A stretch of 64,000 bases of DNA from Pseudomonas xionganensis (GCF_009763245.1 NZ_WKJZ01000001.1:1417542-1481541); one strand, 5' to 3'; shown: positions 52,390 to 61,192, counted from the first letter of the stretch. Notes: generated from the letters alone by a model not told the origin. Numbers and translations are program-made.

Positions 52390-53225
52390 TCGAAGAAGTT
52401 CGTCGCCGCGCCTACCTGGCCGCCATGCAGGTGGCCAGCTGGTTGCCACGGGTGGAGCTGCCCTTTGCCGCGCCGTCGCGGCCCGAGTTGCTGCAGCCGC
52501 TGAGTGCCCCCGAACCTGAACCTGCGCCCGCCCCCGAGGTGGTTGCAAGCGTGGCCAAGGCAGTGGCTGAAGATGCCCCGGCCTATCAGGCGCCACCTGC
52601 ACAGGCACCGGTTGTCCCGCCGGCCACCCGGCCCAAAATTGAAGTGCCACGACCGGCTCCCCAGGGGCGTATGGCCAAGACCGAGGCCGTCGAGGAGGCA
52701 ACCGAGGCAGCCGTGCCGGCCCAGCCGCAGCCCATCGCACCGCCACGCTTTGCCCTGCAACTGCTGCGTGCCGGCGCCTGTGCGGTGCTGGTCGAGCTGC
52801 CCAATGGCGAGCCGCTGCAGGGCCGCGACCCGGCCTACCTGCTGCTCAAGGACCTGCTGCGCGCCGCCGGCCTGCCGGACAGCCCGCAGCTGATCGGCGA
52901 GCCGGTGCGCTGGCCACTGCTGGTGCGCGGGCAGATGGACCAGGGCCCGGAGGCGGCCCGCGACTTCTTGCAGACCTTTGTTGGCGCGCGGCTGGAAGAA
53001 CAGGCGCCCTGCAGCTGCCTGTGGCTGGTCGGCCTGCCGGCCATCCGCTTTGCCGGCGAGGGCGACGAGCAGAGCTATAACCGCGAACTGCAGATCGAAG
53101 GCCTGGGCGCCGCCTGGGCCCTGCCGGGCCTGGAGCTGCTGATGGACGAGCCCGAGCGCAAGCGCAGTCTGTGGCAAGCCATGCAGCGGGTGCGGCAGCG
53201 CTGGCTGAATACTTCCGAGTCCTGA
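52386..53225 (+). CDS. Pro/Ala-rich hypothetical protein upstream of rimI
   Basis: A 279-residue cytoplasmic-looking protein. Residues about 35-120 are a Pro/Ala/Glu linker; the C-terminal 150 residues are a compact domain ([19 protein letters not shown] ... [23 protein letters not shown]). It begins with TTG at 52386, overlapping the leuA stop by 4 bp, and ends 3 bp before rimI. In Pseudomonas such genes are often labelled TonB-like because of the Pro-rich part, but no membrane anchor or TonB C-terminal motif is seen. The position before rimI suggests a link to ribosomal modification or merely operon history. Confidence 0.75.
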   Translation: MIEEVRRRAYLAAMQVASWLPRVELPFAAPSRPELLQPLSAPEPEPAPAPEVVASVAKAVAEDAPAYQAPPAQAPVVPPATRPKIEVPRPAPQGRMAKTEAVEEATEAAVPAQPQPIAPPRFALQLLRAGACAVLVELPNGEPLQGRDPAYLLLKDLLRAAGLPDSPQLIGEPVRWPLLVRGQMDQGPEAARDFLQTFVGARLEEQAPCSCLWLVGLPAIRFAGEGDEQSYNRELQIEGLGAAWALPGLELLMDEPERKRSLWQAMQRVRQRWLNTSES

Positions 53226-53228
53226 TCG

Positions 53229-53681
53229 ATGAGCGATGCCATTTCCTTCCGCCCCATGACCGAGGCGGACCTCGATGCCGTGCTGAAGATCGAATACGCC
53301 GCCTTCAGCCATCCCTGGACCCGCGGCATCTTCACGGATGGCCTGAAATCCTATGACTGCTGGCTGATGTTCGAGGGCCAGCAGCAGGTCGGCCACGGCG
53401 TGATCCAGATGATTCTGGATGAAGCCCACCTGCTCAATATCACCATCAAGGTGGAGAGCCAGGGCCGTGGCCTGGGCCTCAGGCTGCTGGAGCACCTGAT
53501 GCAGCATGCCCAGAGCCGCGGCGCCAAGGAGTGCTTTCTGGAGGTGCGCGCCAGCAACCAGAGCGCCTATCGCCTGTACGAGCGTTACGGCTTCAACGAA
53601 GTGGGCCGGCGCCGCGACTACTACCCAGCGGCGGGCGGGCGCGAAGATGCCCTGGTGATGGTCTGCCCGCTATTCGATTGA
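53229..53681 (+). CDS. rimI: Ribosomal-protein-alanine N-acetyltransferase
   Basis: A 150-residue GNAT enzyme that acetylates the N-terminal alanine of ribosomal protein S18. The acetyl-CoA-binding motif is VESQGRGLGLRLLEHLM near residue 76-92, followed by EVRASNQSAYRLYERYGFNEVGRRRDYYP, typical of RimI. Normal length. It starts 3 bp after the previous gene. Confidence 0.95.
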   Translation: MSDAISFRPMTEADLDAVLKIEYAAFSHPWTRGIFTDGLKSYDCWLMFEGQQQVGHGVIQMILDEAHLLNITIKVESQGRGLGLRLLEHLMQHAQSRGAKECFLEVRASNQSAYRLYERYGFNEVGRRRDYYPAAGGREDALVMVCPLFD

Positions 53682-53702
53682 GTGGCACGGTACGGGAGGC
53701 TA

Positions 53703-53864
53703 GGAGCCTGTCGGACTTAACACTGTTCTACTGCGGAAAAGCCGGATTTGGCCATTTTTGCTGCTCTTTCTCGTTAAATAGCTCGCTATTCGCCTCGAAA
53801 GACCAACAAAACTGACTCAAACCGAGCTTTCCCTTGCTACGAACGGTCAAGCCCGACAGGCTCC
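53703..53864. mobile_element. MITE-like element with 19-bp inverted ends
   Basis: A 162-bp non-coding element with terminal inverted repeats GGAGCCTGTCGGACTTAAC and GTCAAGCCCGACAGGCTCC (17 of 19 paired). The interior is AT-richer and contains TCGTTAAATAGCTCGCTATTCG, an inner inverted repeat. It has no ORF and looks like a non-autonomous relic of an insertion sequence. It sits between rimI and the EamA gene. Confidence 0.75.
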
Positions 53865-53867
53865 CAG

Positions 53868-53893
53868 GTTGGTGCGCACGGCGCACCCTACCC
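53868..53893. repeat. GTAGGGTGCGCC repeat (reverse, short)
   Basis: GGTGCGCACGGCGCACCCTAC directly after the MITE-like element. One arm of the dispersed GTAGGGTGCGCC family in reverse orientation. Confidence 0.7.
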
Positions 53894-53975
53894 GTTACCG
53901 ACCCATTAACCCAGGGAGCCGTTTTGTGAATGATCTGCCGCAGCCTTGCCAGCAGGCTGCCCCATGGAGCCAGCC

Positions 53976-54881
53976 ATGACCTCATCTGTACGCCTGGCGA
54001 TTGCCGGGCTGTTGCTGGCCACCCTGTGCTGGTCGGGCAATGCTCTGGTGGCGCGGGCCTTTGCCGGGGAAATCCCGCCCTTCGCCCTGTCGTTCTGGCG
54101 CTGGCTGCTGGCCTTGCTGCTGCTGTTGCCCTTTGTCATCGGCCCGCTGCTGCGCCACCGCGCCGAGCTGCGCGCCGCCGGCTGGCGCCTGCTGGTGCTC
54201 GCCGGCCTCGGTATCGCCGCCTATAACAGCCTGCTGTACAGCGCCGCCCAGAGCACCGCGGCGATCAATATCACCCTGGTCAATACCTGCCTGCCGTTGA
54301 TGACCTTTATCGGCGCCGGCCTGCTGCTCGGTGAATGGCCGGCCCCGCGCGCCTGGTGGGGCCTGGCCGTGGCTGCCCTGGGCCTGCTGGTACTGATCAG
54401 CCAGGGCAGTTGGACCAGCCTTACCGGCCTGGCCTTCAATCCCGGCGATCTGATCATGCTTCTGGCGGTGGCGGACTGGGCTCTGTATTCCCTGCTGCTG
54501 CGCCGTTGGGCGCACTACCTGCTGCCGATCCCGGCACTGGCCCTGCTCGGTGTGCTGATGCTGCTGGGGGTGCCGCTGATTCTGCCGTTCTACCTCTATG
54601 AGCTGAGCCAGGGCGCGCACTTTGTCGCCAGCCCGGGCAACCTGGCGGCCATCGGCTATACGGCGGTGTTTGCCTCGCTGCTGGCTTACCTGGCCTGGAA
54701 CCATGGGGTGCGGGTGGTGGGCGCGGCCAAGGCGGCGCTGTCCAACTACCTGATGCCGGTGTTTACCGCCATCCTCGGCTGGCTGCTGCTGGGCGAGGGC
54801 TTGCAGGGCTATCACTGGCTCGGCGCGGCGCTGATCTTCGCCGGCCTGTTGCTGGGCAGTCAGCGGGCGCCGAGCCGATGA
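53976..54881 (+). CDS. EamA-family DMT transporter
   Basis: A 301-residue integral membrane protein with two EamA repeats and ten predicted membrane segments, probably an exporter of an amino acid or other metabolite. First repeat starts with IAGLLLATLCWSGNALVARA; second ends with LGAALIFAGLLLGSQ. The ATG at 53976 has GGAG 6 bp upstream; ATG 53964 and TTG 53946 lie in frame further up. It overlaps the next gene by 4 bp (ATGA), so it may export something linked to that enzyme. Confidence 0.88.
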   Translation: MTSSVRLAIAGLLLATLCWSGNALVARAFAGEIPPFALSFWRWLLALLLLLPFVIGPLLRHRAELRAAGWRLLVLAGLGIAAYNSLLYSAAQSTAAINITLVNTCLPLMTFIGAGLLLGEWPAPRAWWGLAVAALGLLVLISQGSWTSLTGLAFNPGDLIMLLAVADWALYSLLLRRWAHYLLPIPALALLGVLMLLGVPLILPFYLYELSQGAHFVASPGNLAAIGYTAVFASLLAYLAWNHGVRVVGAAKAALSNYLMPVFTAILGWLLLGEGLQGYHWLGAALIFAGLLLGSQRAPSR

Positions 54882-55876
54882 GCCGCCGTCTGTGCCTGAT
54901 CCCCGGCGATGGCATCGGCCTGGAGGTGGTGCCGGCGGCGGTCGAGGTGCTGGAGAAACTGCTGCCCGCTGTGCAGGTGCTGGAGGCGGACGCCGGCTGG
55001 GAATGCTTTCGCCGCCAGGGCAGCGCGGTGCCGGAGGCGACCCTTGAGTTGCTGACCGAGTGCGGCGCCGGTCTGTTCGGCGCGGTGTCTTCGCCCAGTG
55101 GCGTGGTGCCCGGTTATCGCAGCGCCATCCTGACCCTGCGCCAGCGCCTGGGGCTCTCCCTCAACCTGCGCCCGGTGCGCAGCTGGCCGCAGGTGTCGCC
55201 ACGCGCGGATGTCGACCTGCTGATCCTGCGCGAAAACAGCGAGGGCCTGTACAGCGGTCGCGAGCACTGGGAGGCCGAGGGCGTGGCCATCGCCGAGCGG
55301 GTGATCAGCCGCGCCGCCTGCCAGCGCCTGGCCGAGCAGGCCGCGCAGCTGGCCGGCGAGCGCAGCGCCCGACGCATCACCCTGGTACACAAGGCCAATG
55401 TGTTGCCGCTGACCTGCGGCCTGTTCCGCGACACCTGTAGCCAGGTGCTGACGGCGGCCGGGTGGGGTGAACAGCTGGACGAACGCCTGGTGGATATCGC
55501 CGCCCTGCAACTGGTGCAGCAGCCCGAGGCATTCGACCTGATCGTCACCACCAACCTGTTCGGCGACATCCTCTCGGATCTGGCCTGCCACTGGGGCGGC
55601 GGCATGGGCCTGGCGCCTTCGCTCAATCTGGGCGCCGGCATCGCCCTGGCCGAACCGGTGCACGGCAGCGCCCCGGATATCGCCGGCAGCGGGCGGGCCA
55701 ACCCCCTGGCAGCGATCCTCAGCCTGGGGCTGCTGCTGCGCTATCACTGGCAACTGCCCGAACTGGCTGCGCGCCTGGAGGCAGCGGTGTACAGCTTTCT
55801 GGCCGAGGAAGGCCAGGTGGACTTCGCCACCCAGACCACCCGGCGGGTGACTCAGGGCATTCTCCAGCGCCTTTAA
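54878..55876 (+). CDS. Isocitrate/isopropylmalate dehydrogenase-family enzyme
   Basis: A 332-residue beta-decarboxylating dehydrogenase. N-terminal LCLIPGDGIGLEVVPAAVEVL, the substrate loop YRSAILTLRQRLGLSLNLRPVRSW-like region with conserved Arg residues, RENSEGLYSGRE, VHKANVLPLT (catalytic Lys), and TTNLFGDILSDLA (metal Asp) are all present, followed by EPVHGSAPDIAG. It is closer to homoisocitrate/tartrate-type members than to canonical LeuB. The EamA transporter is translationally coupled to it. The true substrate is uncertain; a leucine or 2-oxo-acid chain-elongation link with the leuA about 4 kb upstream is possible. Confidence 0.85.
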   Translation: MSRRLCLIPGDGIGLEVVPAAVEVLEKLLPAVQVLEADAGWECFRRQGSAVPEATLELLTECGAGLFGAVSSPSGVVPGYRSAILTLRQRLGLSLNLRPVRSWPQVSPRADVDLLILRENSEGLYSGREHWEAEGVAIAERVISRAACQRLAEQAAQLAGERSARRITLVHKANVLPLTCGLFRDTCSQVLTAAGWGEQLDERLVDIAALQLVQQPEAFDLIVTTNLFGDILSDLACHWGGGMGLAPSLNLGAGIALAEPVHGSAPDIAGSGRANPLAAILSLGLLLRYHWQLPELAARLEAAVYSFLAEEGQVDFATQTTRRVTQGILQRL

Positions 55877-55913
55877 CGGGCTGTTTTGCCCGGCCGGGTT
55901 CTAAGCACTTTCT

Positions 55914-55934
55914 GTAGGGTGCGCCGTGCGCACC
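55914..55934. repeat. GTAGGGTGCGCC repeat (short)
   Basis: GTAGGGTGCGCCGTGCGCACC, 38 bp after the dehydrogenase stop and just before the convergent Prs-like gene; a self-complementary hairpin core. Confidence 0.7.
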
Positions 55935-55940
55935 GCCTGC

Positions 55941-56840
55941 CTACTCCAGCAAGGGCCTGACGGCCTCGGCCAATAACGGCGCCATGGCAATGGCATTGCT
56001 CGGGTGGGCGATGCAGTCGGTGCTCCACACCCGGCCCACGCCGGCAGCCTGGATCACCTGCAGGGCGTCGCCGGCAAACAGGGCGTGGGTCACTGCCACA
56101 TCCACCGAGGCGGCGCCGGCGGCCAGCAGCTGCTCACAGGCGTGGGCCAGGGTGCGCCCGGAGCTGGCCACATCATCCAGCAGCACCACGGCGCGGCCGG
56201 CAAAATCCAGCTTGGGTAGCTCAATGCTGACCGCCTTGTCGCCGCTGCGCACCTTGCTGCACACCCCATGCTCGAAGCCATGCACGGCCGCCGCCGACTC
56301 GATCCACTGCGCCGACTCGGCATCCGGGCCGAGCAGCAGCGGCCGCTCGATCTGCTCGGCGATCAGCTGCGCCAGCATCGGCGCGCCGGACAGGCTGATG
56401 GCGGTTCCCCTGGGGATGGCCTGGCTCAGGCTGCTGATACGGTGCAGATGCGGGTCCACCGTGATCACCCCGTCGAACAGCCCGGCGAGGAAAGGGCCGA
56501 TGATCTGCTGGCTGACCACCTCGCCGGGGTGGAAGGCGATGTCCTGGCGCATATAGGCCAGGTACGGCACCACCAGCAGCAGGCGCCGGCAGCCCAGGCG
56601 GCGCGCCTCGCCGTCCACCAGCAGCAGCTCCACCAGTTTCTCGTTGGGTCGGTCCAGGCTGCGGTACAGCACCAGCTGGCCGGGCAGCGCCTGACCGCTT
56701 TGCAGCGGCAGGCGCAGGCGCAGTTCGTCGTCGGGGAAACGGTGGCGCTCGATACAGGCGGCGCTCAGGCCCAGGGCCTCGGCCAGTCGTAGAGCCGGAG
56801 CCTGTTCGTCCTCGAAATACAGCAGCAGGGCGTCGTGCAT
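55941..56840 (-). CDS. Ribose-phosphate pyrophosphokinase homologue
   Basis: A 299-residue PRPP-synthetase-family protein, shorter than the canonical 315. RFPDDELRLRLP and DRPNEKLVELLLV lie in the first half; the ATP/Arg region is VVPYLAYMRQDIAF, with VITVDPHLHRI. The PRPP loop is VLLDDVASSGRTL. The flexible loop differs from canonical Prs. It starts 3 bp after the upstream AMP-phosphorylase-like gene, so the two are an operon; in this context it might make PRPP from a salvage product rather than serve as the main Prs. Confidence 0.87.
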   Translation of the reverse strand: MHDALLLYFEDEQAPALRLAEALGLSAACIERHRFPDDELRLRLPLQSGQALPGQLVLYRSLDRPNEKLVELLLVDGEARRLGCRRLLLVVPYLAYMRQDIAFHPGEVVSQQIIGPFLAGLFDGVITVDPHLHRISSLSQAIPRGTAISLSGAPMLAQLIAEQIERPLLLGPDAESAQWIESAAAVHGFEHGVCSKVRSGDKAVSIELPKLDFAGRAVVLLDDVASSGRTLAHACEQLLAAGAASVDVAVTHALFAGDALQVIQAAGVGRVWSTDCIAHPSNAIAMAPLLAEAVRPLLE

Positions 56841-56843
56841 CGG

Positions 56844-58394
56844 TCAGAACTCCAGGGTCAGAGGTGTAAGCTGGGCGGCGTCGCCGATGGTCATGGCGCT
56901 GCTGCGCTGGCAGGCCTGGCGGGCAAAATCCAGATCCGCCGGGTAGGCGGCGTACACCCGGTACAGCGGCGTGCCGACCTGCACGCTGGCGCCCAGTTTG
57001 TGCAGCAGATCGACCCCGGCGCCCTGCACCTTGGGCGCCCCGGCCAGGCGGGCGATGCGCGCCAGTTGCAGGTTGTCGATGGCCACCAGCACGCCATCGG
57101 CCTCGGCGCACACCTCGAATGAAAGGGGGGCGAGGGGCGGGTTGCGGTAGTCGAAGGCCTTGATGCCCTGGGCCTGCATGATCGCCTGCAGCTTGCTCAG
57201 GGCGCGGCCCGAATCGAGGATGTCGCGGGCGATGGCAAAGCCGTCGCCGCCGCGCACATCCGGGTCGAACTCCAGCATGCGCCCGGCCAGGCGCAGGGAT
57301 TTCTGCCGCAGGTCATTGGGCGCCGCCGGGTCGTTGTTCAGCACCTGCATCACATCGCGGGCTTCCAGCACCGGGCCGATGCCGTTGCCGATGGGCTGGC
57401 GGCCGTCGCTGATCACCACTTCGATGGCCAGGCCCATACGCCCGGCCACGTACTCGAACAACTTGCGCAGCTTCTGTGCCTCGGGCATGGAGCGCACCTT
57501 GGCGCTCGGCCCCACCGGGATATCCAGGAGCAGATGGGTGGAGCCGGCGGCGACCTTCTTCGACAGGATCGAGGCCACCATCTGCCCCGGCGAGTCGATC
57601 GACAGCGGCCGCTCCACGGCGATCAGCACATCGTCGGCTGGCGACAGCTCGCTGGTGCCACCCCAGGCCAGGCAGCCGCGATGCTCATGGACGATCTGCT
57701 CCAGGCGCTCGAAGGGCAGCTCGACATTGGCCATCACCTCCATGGTGTCGGCGGTGCCGGCCGGCGAGGTGATGGCCCGCGAACTGGTCTTGGGGCAGAG
57801 CATGCCGTGGGCGGCGACCATGGGCACCACCAGCATCGAGGTGCGGTTGCCGGGGATGCCGCCGATGCAGTGCTTGTCCACCACAGGGTGCTCGTGCCAG
57901 TCCAGGCGGCGGCCAACTCGGGCCATGGCATCGCTCAGGTAGTAGACCTCCTCGCGGTCCAGCTCGTCCTGGTTGCAGGCCACGACAAAGGCGGTCAGCT
58001 CGATCTTCGAGTAACGGTGCTCGCTGATATCGCGGACGATACCGCGAAAGTCCTCGCGGCCCAGGCGCTCGCCGGCAATCTTGCGGTGCAGCGCCGGGAT
58101 CGAGGCGGCCGGCTCGGCCTGGGAAATGCTCGCCGGGTGGCCATCCGTCAGGCCCAGCTGGGCGAAGGCATCTTCGGACAGCCCCAGCTCGCCGACATCG
58201 ACGATGCAGCTGTCGTCCACCACATTGAGGCTGGCCAGGATGCGCCGGCCATTGGCCCGCACCTCGACCTTGGCCAGGGCCTGGAAGCCCTCGGCGCGGT
58301 AGATGGCGCAGTCGCGGTGCAGATAGGCGACGTTCTCGCGGTAGGTGTCGATGGCCACCCGGCGCAGTTGCAGGGTGGCGTGTTCATCGGCCAT
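56844..58394 (-). CDS. AMP phosphorylase / thymidine phosphorylase-like enzyme
   Basis: A 516-residue nucleoside-phosphorylase-II-family enzyme with the N-terminal extra domain (residues about 1-85) found in archaeal AMP phosphorylases and bacterial putative thymidine phosphorylases. The active-site segment is [19 protein letters not shown], then [24 protein letters not shown] phosphorylases split nucleoside monophosphates with phosphate to base and ribose 1,5-bisphosphate. It is co-transcribed with the Prs-like gene. No ribose-1,5-bisphosphate isomerase or RuBisCO is in the window, so the archaeal carbon pathway is not supported; a nucleotide salvage route to PRPP is the more economical guess. 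Confidence 0.88.
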   Translation of the reverse strand: MADEHATLQLRRVAIDTYRENVAYLHRDCAIYRAEGFQALAKVEVRANGRRILASLNVVDDSCIVDVGELGLSEDAFAQLGLTDGHPASISQAEPAASIPALHRKIAGERLGREDFRGIVRDISEHRYSKIELTAFVVACNQDELDREEVYYLSDAMARVGRRLDWHEHPVVDKHCIGGIPGNRTSMLVVPMVAAHGMLCPKTSSRAITSPAGTADTMEVMANVELPFERLEQIVHEHRGCLAWGGTSELSPADDVLIAVERPLSIDSPGQMVASILSKKVAAGSTHLLLDIPVGPSAKVRSMPEAQKLRKLFEYVAGRMGLAIEVVISDGRQPIGNGIGPVLEARDVMQVLNNDPAAPNDLRQKSLRLAGRMLEFDPDVRGGDGFAIARDILDSGRALSKLQAIMQAQGIKAFDYRNPPLAPLSFEVCAEADGVLVAIDNLQLARIARLAGAPKVQGAGVDLLHKLGASVQVGTPLYRVYAAYPADLDFARQACQRSSAMTIGDAAQLTPLTLEF

Positions 58395-58483
58395 GGGCTG
58401 CCCTCGTTGAAGTCCTGGGAGCAGTCTAGTCAGAGGCGCGGCGGCTGGCCTTGAGCTGGGTCAGTTTGCCGGGCTGCGCGGCA

Positions 58484-59140
58484 TCAATGCCGGGTAAACA
58501 GCACATTGTTCTCCAGATGAATATGTTCCATCAGGTCGTCGCGCAGCTCGGCCAGGCCACGGTACAGGGCCTGCCAGGTGTTGCAGGCGCCTTCCGGGGC
58601 TTGCATCTGGTTGGTCAGCTGGCCCAGGCGCGCCAGGGCTGCGCCGTGCTGGTCGTGCTCGTAGCGCATCATGCCGATGGGGCCGTGGGCCAGGCCCGAG
58701 CCATGGCGCAGCATGGGGAAGAGAATCTGCTCCTCCTTCTGCATATGCAGCTCCAGCTCCTCGCGCAGCTCATGGAGAAATTCGGTCAGGCCATGGGGGC
58801 AGCTGGCCTTGTCGAAATGCACATGCTCCACCCGCTGGGCCAGGCGGATCAGCTCCGGCAGCTGCTCGCGGTGACGCTGGTGATAGCGGACGAGGATATG
58901 CTCGATCAGCTCGCCGGTCGGCGCTTCGCGCCAGTCGCTGGCGGGTGCCTGTTCCTGCTGGCAGCGCAGCAGCTGCAGGGCGATACCCAGGGCGTCCAGG
59001 CCCTTGGCTTCGGCGGCCTCGCGCAGGGCTGTGGCGCCGCCGCAGCAGAAGTCCAGGTGGTAGTGATGAAAGATGCGCGTGGCACCGGGGATGGCGCAGG
59101 CCAGCTGGCCGAGGGATTGCTCAAGCAGTTCGTCACCCAT
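58484..59140 (-). CDS. RIC-family iron-sulfur cluster repair di-iron protein (YtfE/DnrN-like)
   Basis: A 218-residue protein that helps repair Fe-S clusters damaged by nitric oxide or oxidants. The N-terminal ScdA-type domain has RIFHHYHLDFCCGG; a hemerythrin-like four-helix domain follows with metal-ligand His/Glu in YHQRHREQLPEL, HMQKEEQILFP, MMRYEHDQH and HIHLENNVLF. An Anr/Dnr box at 59199-59212 is centred 65 bp from the ATG, a normal activating position for a leader of about 24 nt. It is divergent from moaB. Confidence 0.93.
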   Translation of the reverse strand: MGDELLEQSLGQLACAIPGATRIFHHYHLDFCCGGATALREAAEAKGLDALGIALQLLRCQQEQAPASDWREAPTGELIEHILVRYHQRHREQLPELIRLAQRVEHVHFDKASCPHGLTEFLHELREELELHMQKEEQILFPMLRHGSGLAHGPIGMMRYEHDQHGAALARLGQLTNQMQAPEGACNTWQALYRGLAELRDDLMEHIHLENNVLFTRH

Positions 59141-59198
59141 GACAGCGCTCCTGTGGGCTGATGATGATTCATCCTAGGCACAGCCCGTTCGGGCGGCC

Positions 59199-59212
59199 TT
59201 GACCGCGATCAA
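59199..59212. promoter_or_regulatory. Anr/Dnr (FNR-type) box
   Basis: TTGACCGCGATCAA matches TTGAT-N4-ATCAA in 9 of 10 defined positions. It lies between the divergent RIC and moaB genes. The -41.5 rule places a RIC transcript start near 59164. It could also affect moaB, whose ATG is 206 bp away. Confidence 0.82.
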
Positions 59213-59245
59213 GAGCGTTATTGGTCGGTGCTGTGCTGGTAGCGG

Positions 59246-59318
59246 GTAGGGTGTATGGCGCTTTACCCATCCACCGAGCGGTGTTTGTGGTGGATAAAAA
59301 GAGCGTTATCCACCCTGC
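59246..59318. repeat. GTAGGGTGTATGGCGC palindromic repeat
   Basis: A 73-bp element GTAGGGTGTATGGCGC ... GCGTTATCCACCCTGC with arms ATCCACC / GGTGGAT. It stands between the Anr/Dnr box and moaB. Confidence 0.75.
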
Positions 59319-59417
59319 GGGGCTCTGTGTGCGGCCAAGGTGATACCTCCAACGAGGAATGGGCGCGGGGTGGCGGGCGGCGCAGGCTGTGGGCAGATTT
59401 CTATTGGAGACTTTGCC

Positions 59418-59972
59418 ATGGCCCATCTTTCCAGCGCGCAGTTCCAGGCCCTGCGCATCGCCGTGCTGACGGTCAGCGACACCCGCAACCTGAGCACCGA
59501 CAGTTCCGGCCAGACCCTGATCGAGGGGCTGGAGGCCGCCGGTCATGCCCTGGTCGACCGCGCTCTGGTGGTCGACGATATCTGGCAGATCCGCGCCCGG
59601 CTCTGCGCCTGGATCGCCGACCCGCTGACCCAGGCGGTGCTGATCACCGGCGGTACCGGTTTTACCGCCCGCGACAACACGCCCCAGGCCGTGGCGCCGC
59701 TGCTGGACAAGACGGTGGACGGTTTCGGCGAGCTGTTCCGCCAGGTCTCCCGTGACGAGATCGGCAGCTCCACCATCCAGTCCCGCGCCCTGGCCGGCAT
59801 CAGCAACGGCACCCTGGTCTGCTGCCTGCCAGGCTCGCCGGGGGCTTGTCGCACCGCCTGGGAGAAGATCCTGCGTGAGCAGCTGGACAGCCGCACCCGC
59901 CCGTGCAATTTCGTCCCCCATCTGAAAACCCTGCCGGAGCAGCCGGCCCTGGCCTGCGGGAGCCGGGCATGA
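59418..59972 (+). CDS. moaB: Molybdenum cofactor biosynthesis protein B
   Basis: A 184-residue MoaB/MogA-type protein that adenylylates molybdopterin or supports this step. Typical stretches are RIAVLTVSDTRNLSTDSSGQ and LITGGTGFTARDNTPQAV, with SRALAGISNGTLVCCLPGSP. The ATG at 59418 has TTGGAGA 8 bp upstream. moeA overlaps its stop by 4 bp. Molybdenum cofactor is needed for nitrate reductase, which fits the anaerobic setting. Confidence 0.95.
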   Translation: MAHLSSAQFQALRIAVLTVSDTRNLSTDSSGQTLIEGLEAAGHALVDRALVVDDIWQIRARLCAWIADPLTQAVLITGGTGFTARDNTPQAVAPLLDKTVDGFGELFRQVSRDEIGSSTIQSRALAGISNGTLVCCLPGSPGACRTAWEKILREQLDSRTRPCNFVPHLKTLPEQPALACGSRA

Positions 59973-61192
59973 GCGCCTGCGGTTGTGATGGCGGCGGCCT
60001 GCGCCCCCTGGATGAGGCCCTGGAAGAACTGCTTGAGCGCGTACCGGCGCCGCCGACGGTGGAATGGTTGAGCCTGGACGAGGCCCATGGCCGGGTACTG
60101 GGCACGGCGATCTGCGCCCCGGCGGATGTGCCGGCCTGGGACAACAGCGCCATGGACGGCTACGCCCTGCGCGCCAGCGACCTGCCCATAGAAGGTGGCT
60201 GGCTGCCCATCGGTGGCCGCCTGATCGCCGGCGACGCGGCGCGCCAACCACTTGCCGAAGGCTGCGTGGTGCGCATCTTTACCGGCGCCGCGCTGCCACC
60301 GGGGGCCGACACCGTGGTGCCCCAGGAACAGTGCCGCAGCGAAGGCAGCGGAGTGGTGCTGCCGCCGCTACGACGCGGCCAGCATGTGCGCCGCCGCGGT
60401 GAGGAAATGCGCGCCGGCATGCCCCTGCTGGAGGCCGGCCAGGTGCTGCGCGCGCCAGAGATCGGCCTGCTGGCCAGCCTCGGCCTGGGCCGGGTCCCGG
60501 TGTATCGGCGCCTGCGCGTGGCGTTAATCAGCAGCGGCAATGAACTGCGCGAGCCCGGCGAGCCCCTGGCGCCGGGGCAGATCTACAACGCCAACCGCTA
60601 CTGCCTGAGCGCCATCCTGCGCGGCCTGGGCCTGCAGGTGCAGGTCTACCCGAGCCTGCCGGACGACCTGGGCGCCAGTCGCGATGCCCTTAGCCTGGCC
60701 GCCGAGCAGTGCGATGTGCTGCTCAGCTCCGGTGGGGTGTCGGTGGGCGAAGAGGATCATCTCAAGCAGGCCATCAGCCAGCTCGGCGAACTGCACCTGT
60801 GGCGCCTGGCCATCCAGCCGGGCAAGCCCCTGGCCTTCGGCAGCGTGCAGGGCAAACCCTGGCTCGGCCTGCCCGGCAACCCGGCGGCGGCCCTGGTCAC
60901 CGCCCTGGTGGTGGCGCGCCCCTTCCTGCTGTGCGCTCAGGGTTGCCAGGCGGTGCAGGCCAAGGCCCTGCAACTGCCGGCGGCGTTTCGCTGGGACAAG
61001 GCCAACAACCGCCGCCAGTACCTGCGCGCACGTATCGAGGACGGCAATGTCGTGCTGCACCCGCAGCAGGGCTCGGCCATGCTCCTGCCGGCCTGCTGGG
61101 CCGAGGGCCTGGCGGTGGTGGAACAGGGCCGCACCCTGGGGGTGGGCGAATCTGTCGCATACCTGCCGTTCAGCCAGCTGCTGGCGCCTTGA
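59969..61192 (+). CDS. moeA: Molybdopterin molybdenumtransferase
   Basis: A 407-residue enzyme that inserts molybdate into adenylylated molybdopterin. Domain III carries SSGNELREPGEPLAPGQIYN and SSGGVSVGEEDHLKQAI; PGNPAAALV is the conserved loop. N-terminal PAWDNSAMDGYALRA is diagnostic. The start overlaps moaB (ATGA). An unusual CGCDGGG stretch occurs at residues 4-10. Confidence 0.96.
   Translation: MSACGCDGGGLRPLDEALEELLERVPAPPTVEWLSLDEAHGRVLGTAICAPADVPAWDNSAMDGYALRASDLPIEGGWLPIGGRLIAGDAARQPLAEGCVVRIFTGAALPPGADTVVPQEQCRSEGSGVVLPPLRRGQHVRRRGEEMRAGMPLLEAGQVLRAPEIGLLASLGLGRVPVYRRLRVALISSGNELREPGEPLAPGQIYNANRYCLSAILRGLGLQVQVYPSLPDDLGASRDALSLAAEQCDVLLSSGGVSVGEEDHLKQAISQLGELHLWRLAIQPGKPLAFGSVQGKPWLGLPGNPAAALVTALVVARPFLLCAQGCQAVQAKALQLPAAFRWDKANNRRQYLRARIEDGNVVLHPQQGSAMLLPACWAEGLAVVEQGRTLGVGESVAYLPFSQLLAP

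Noticed and set aside
52386..53225. TonB energy-transducer assignment.
   Set aside because: The Pro-rich stretch is the only similarity; there is no N-terminal membrane anchor and no TonB C-terminal domain.
55941..58394. Archaeal-type AMP/RuBisCO pathway.
   Set aside because: No RuBisCO or ribose-1,5-bisphosphate isomerase gene is in the window.
58451..58464. Anr-like TTGAGCTGGGTCAG upstream of the AMP-phosphorylase-like gene.
   Set aside because: Only 7 of 10 defined positions match, and the right half-site is poor.
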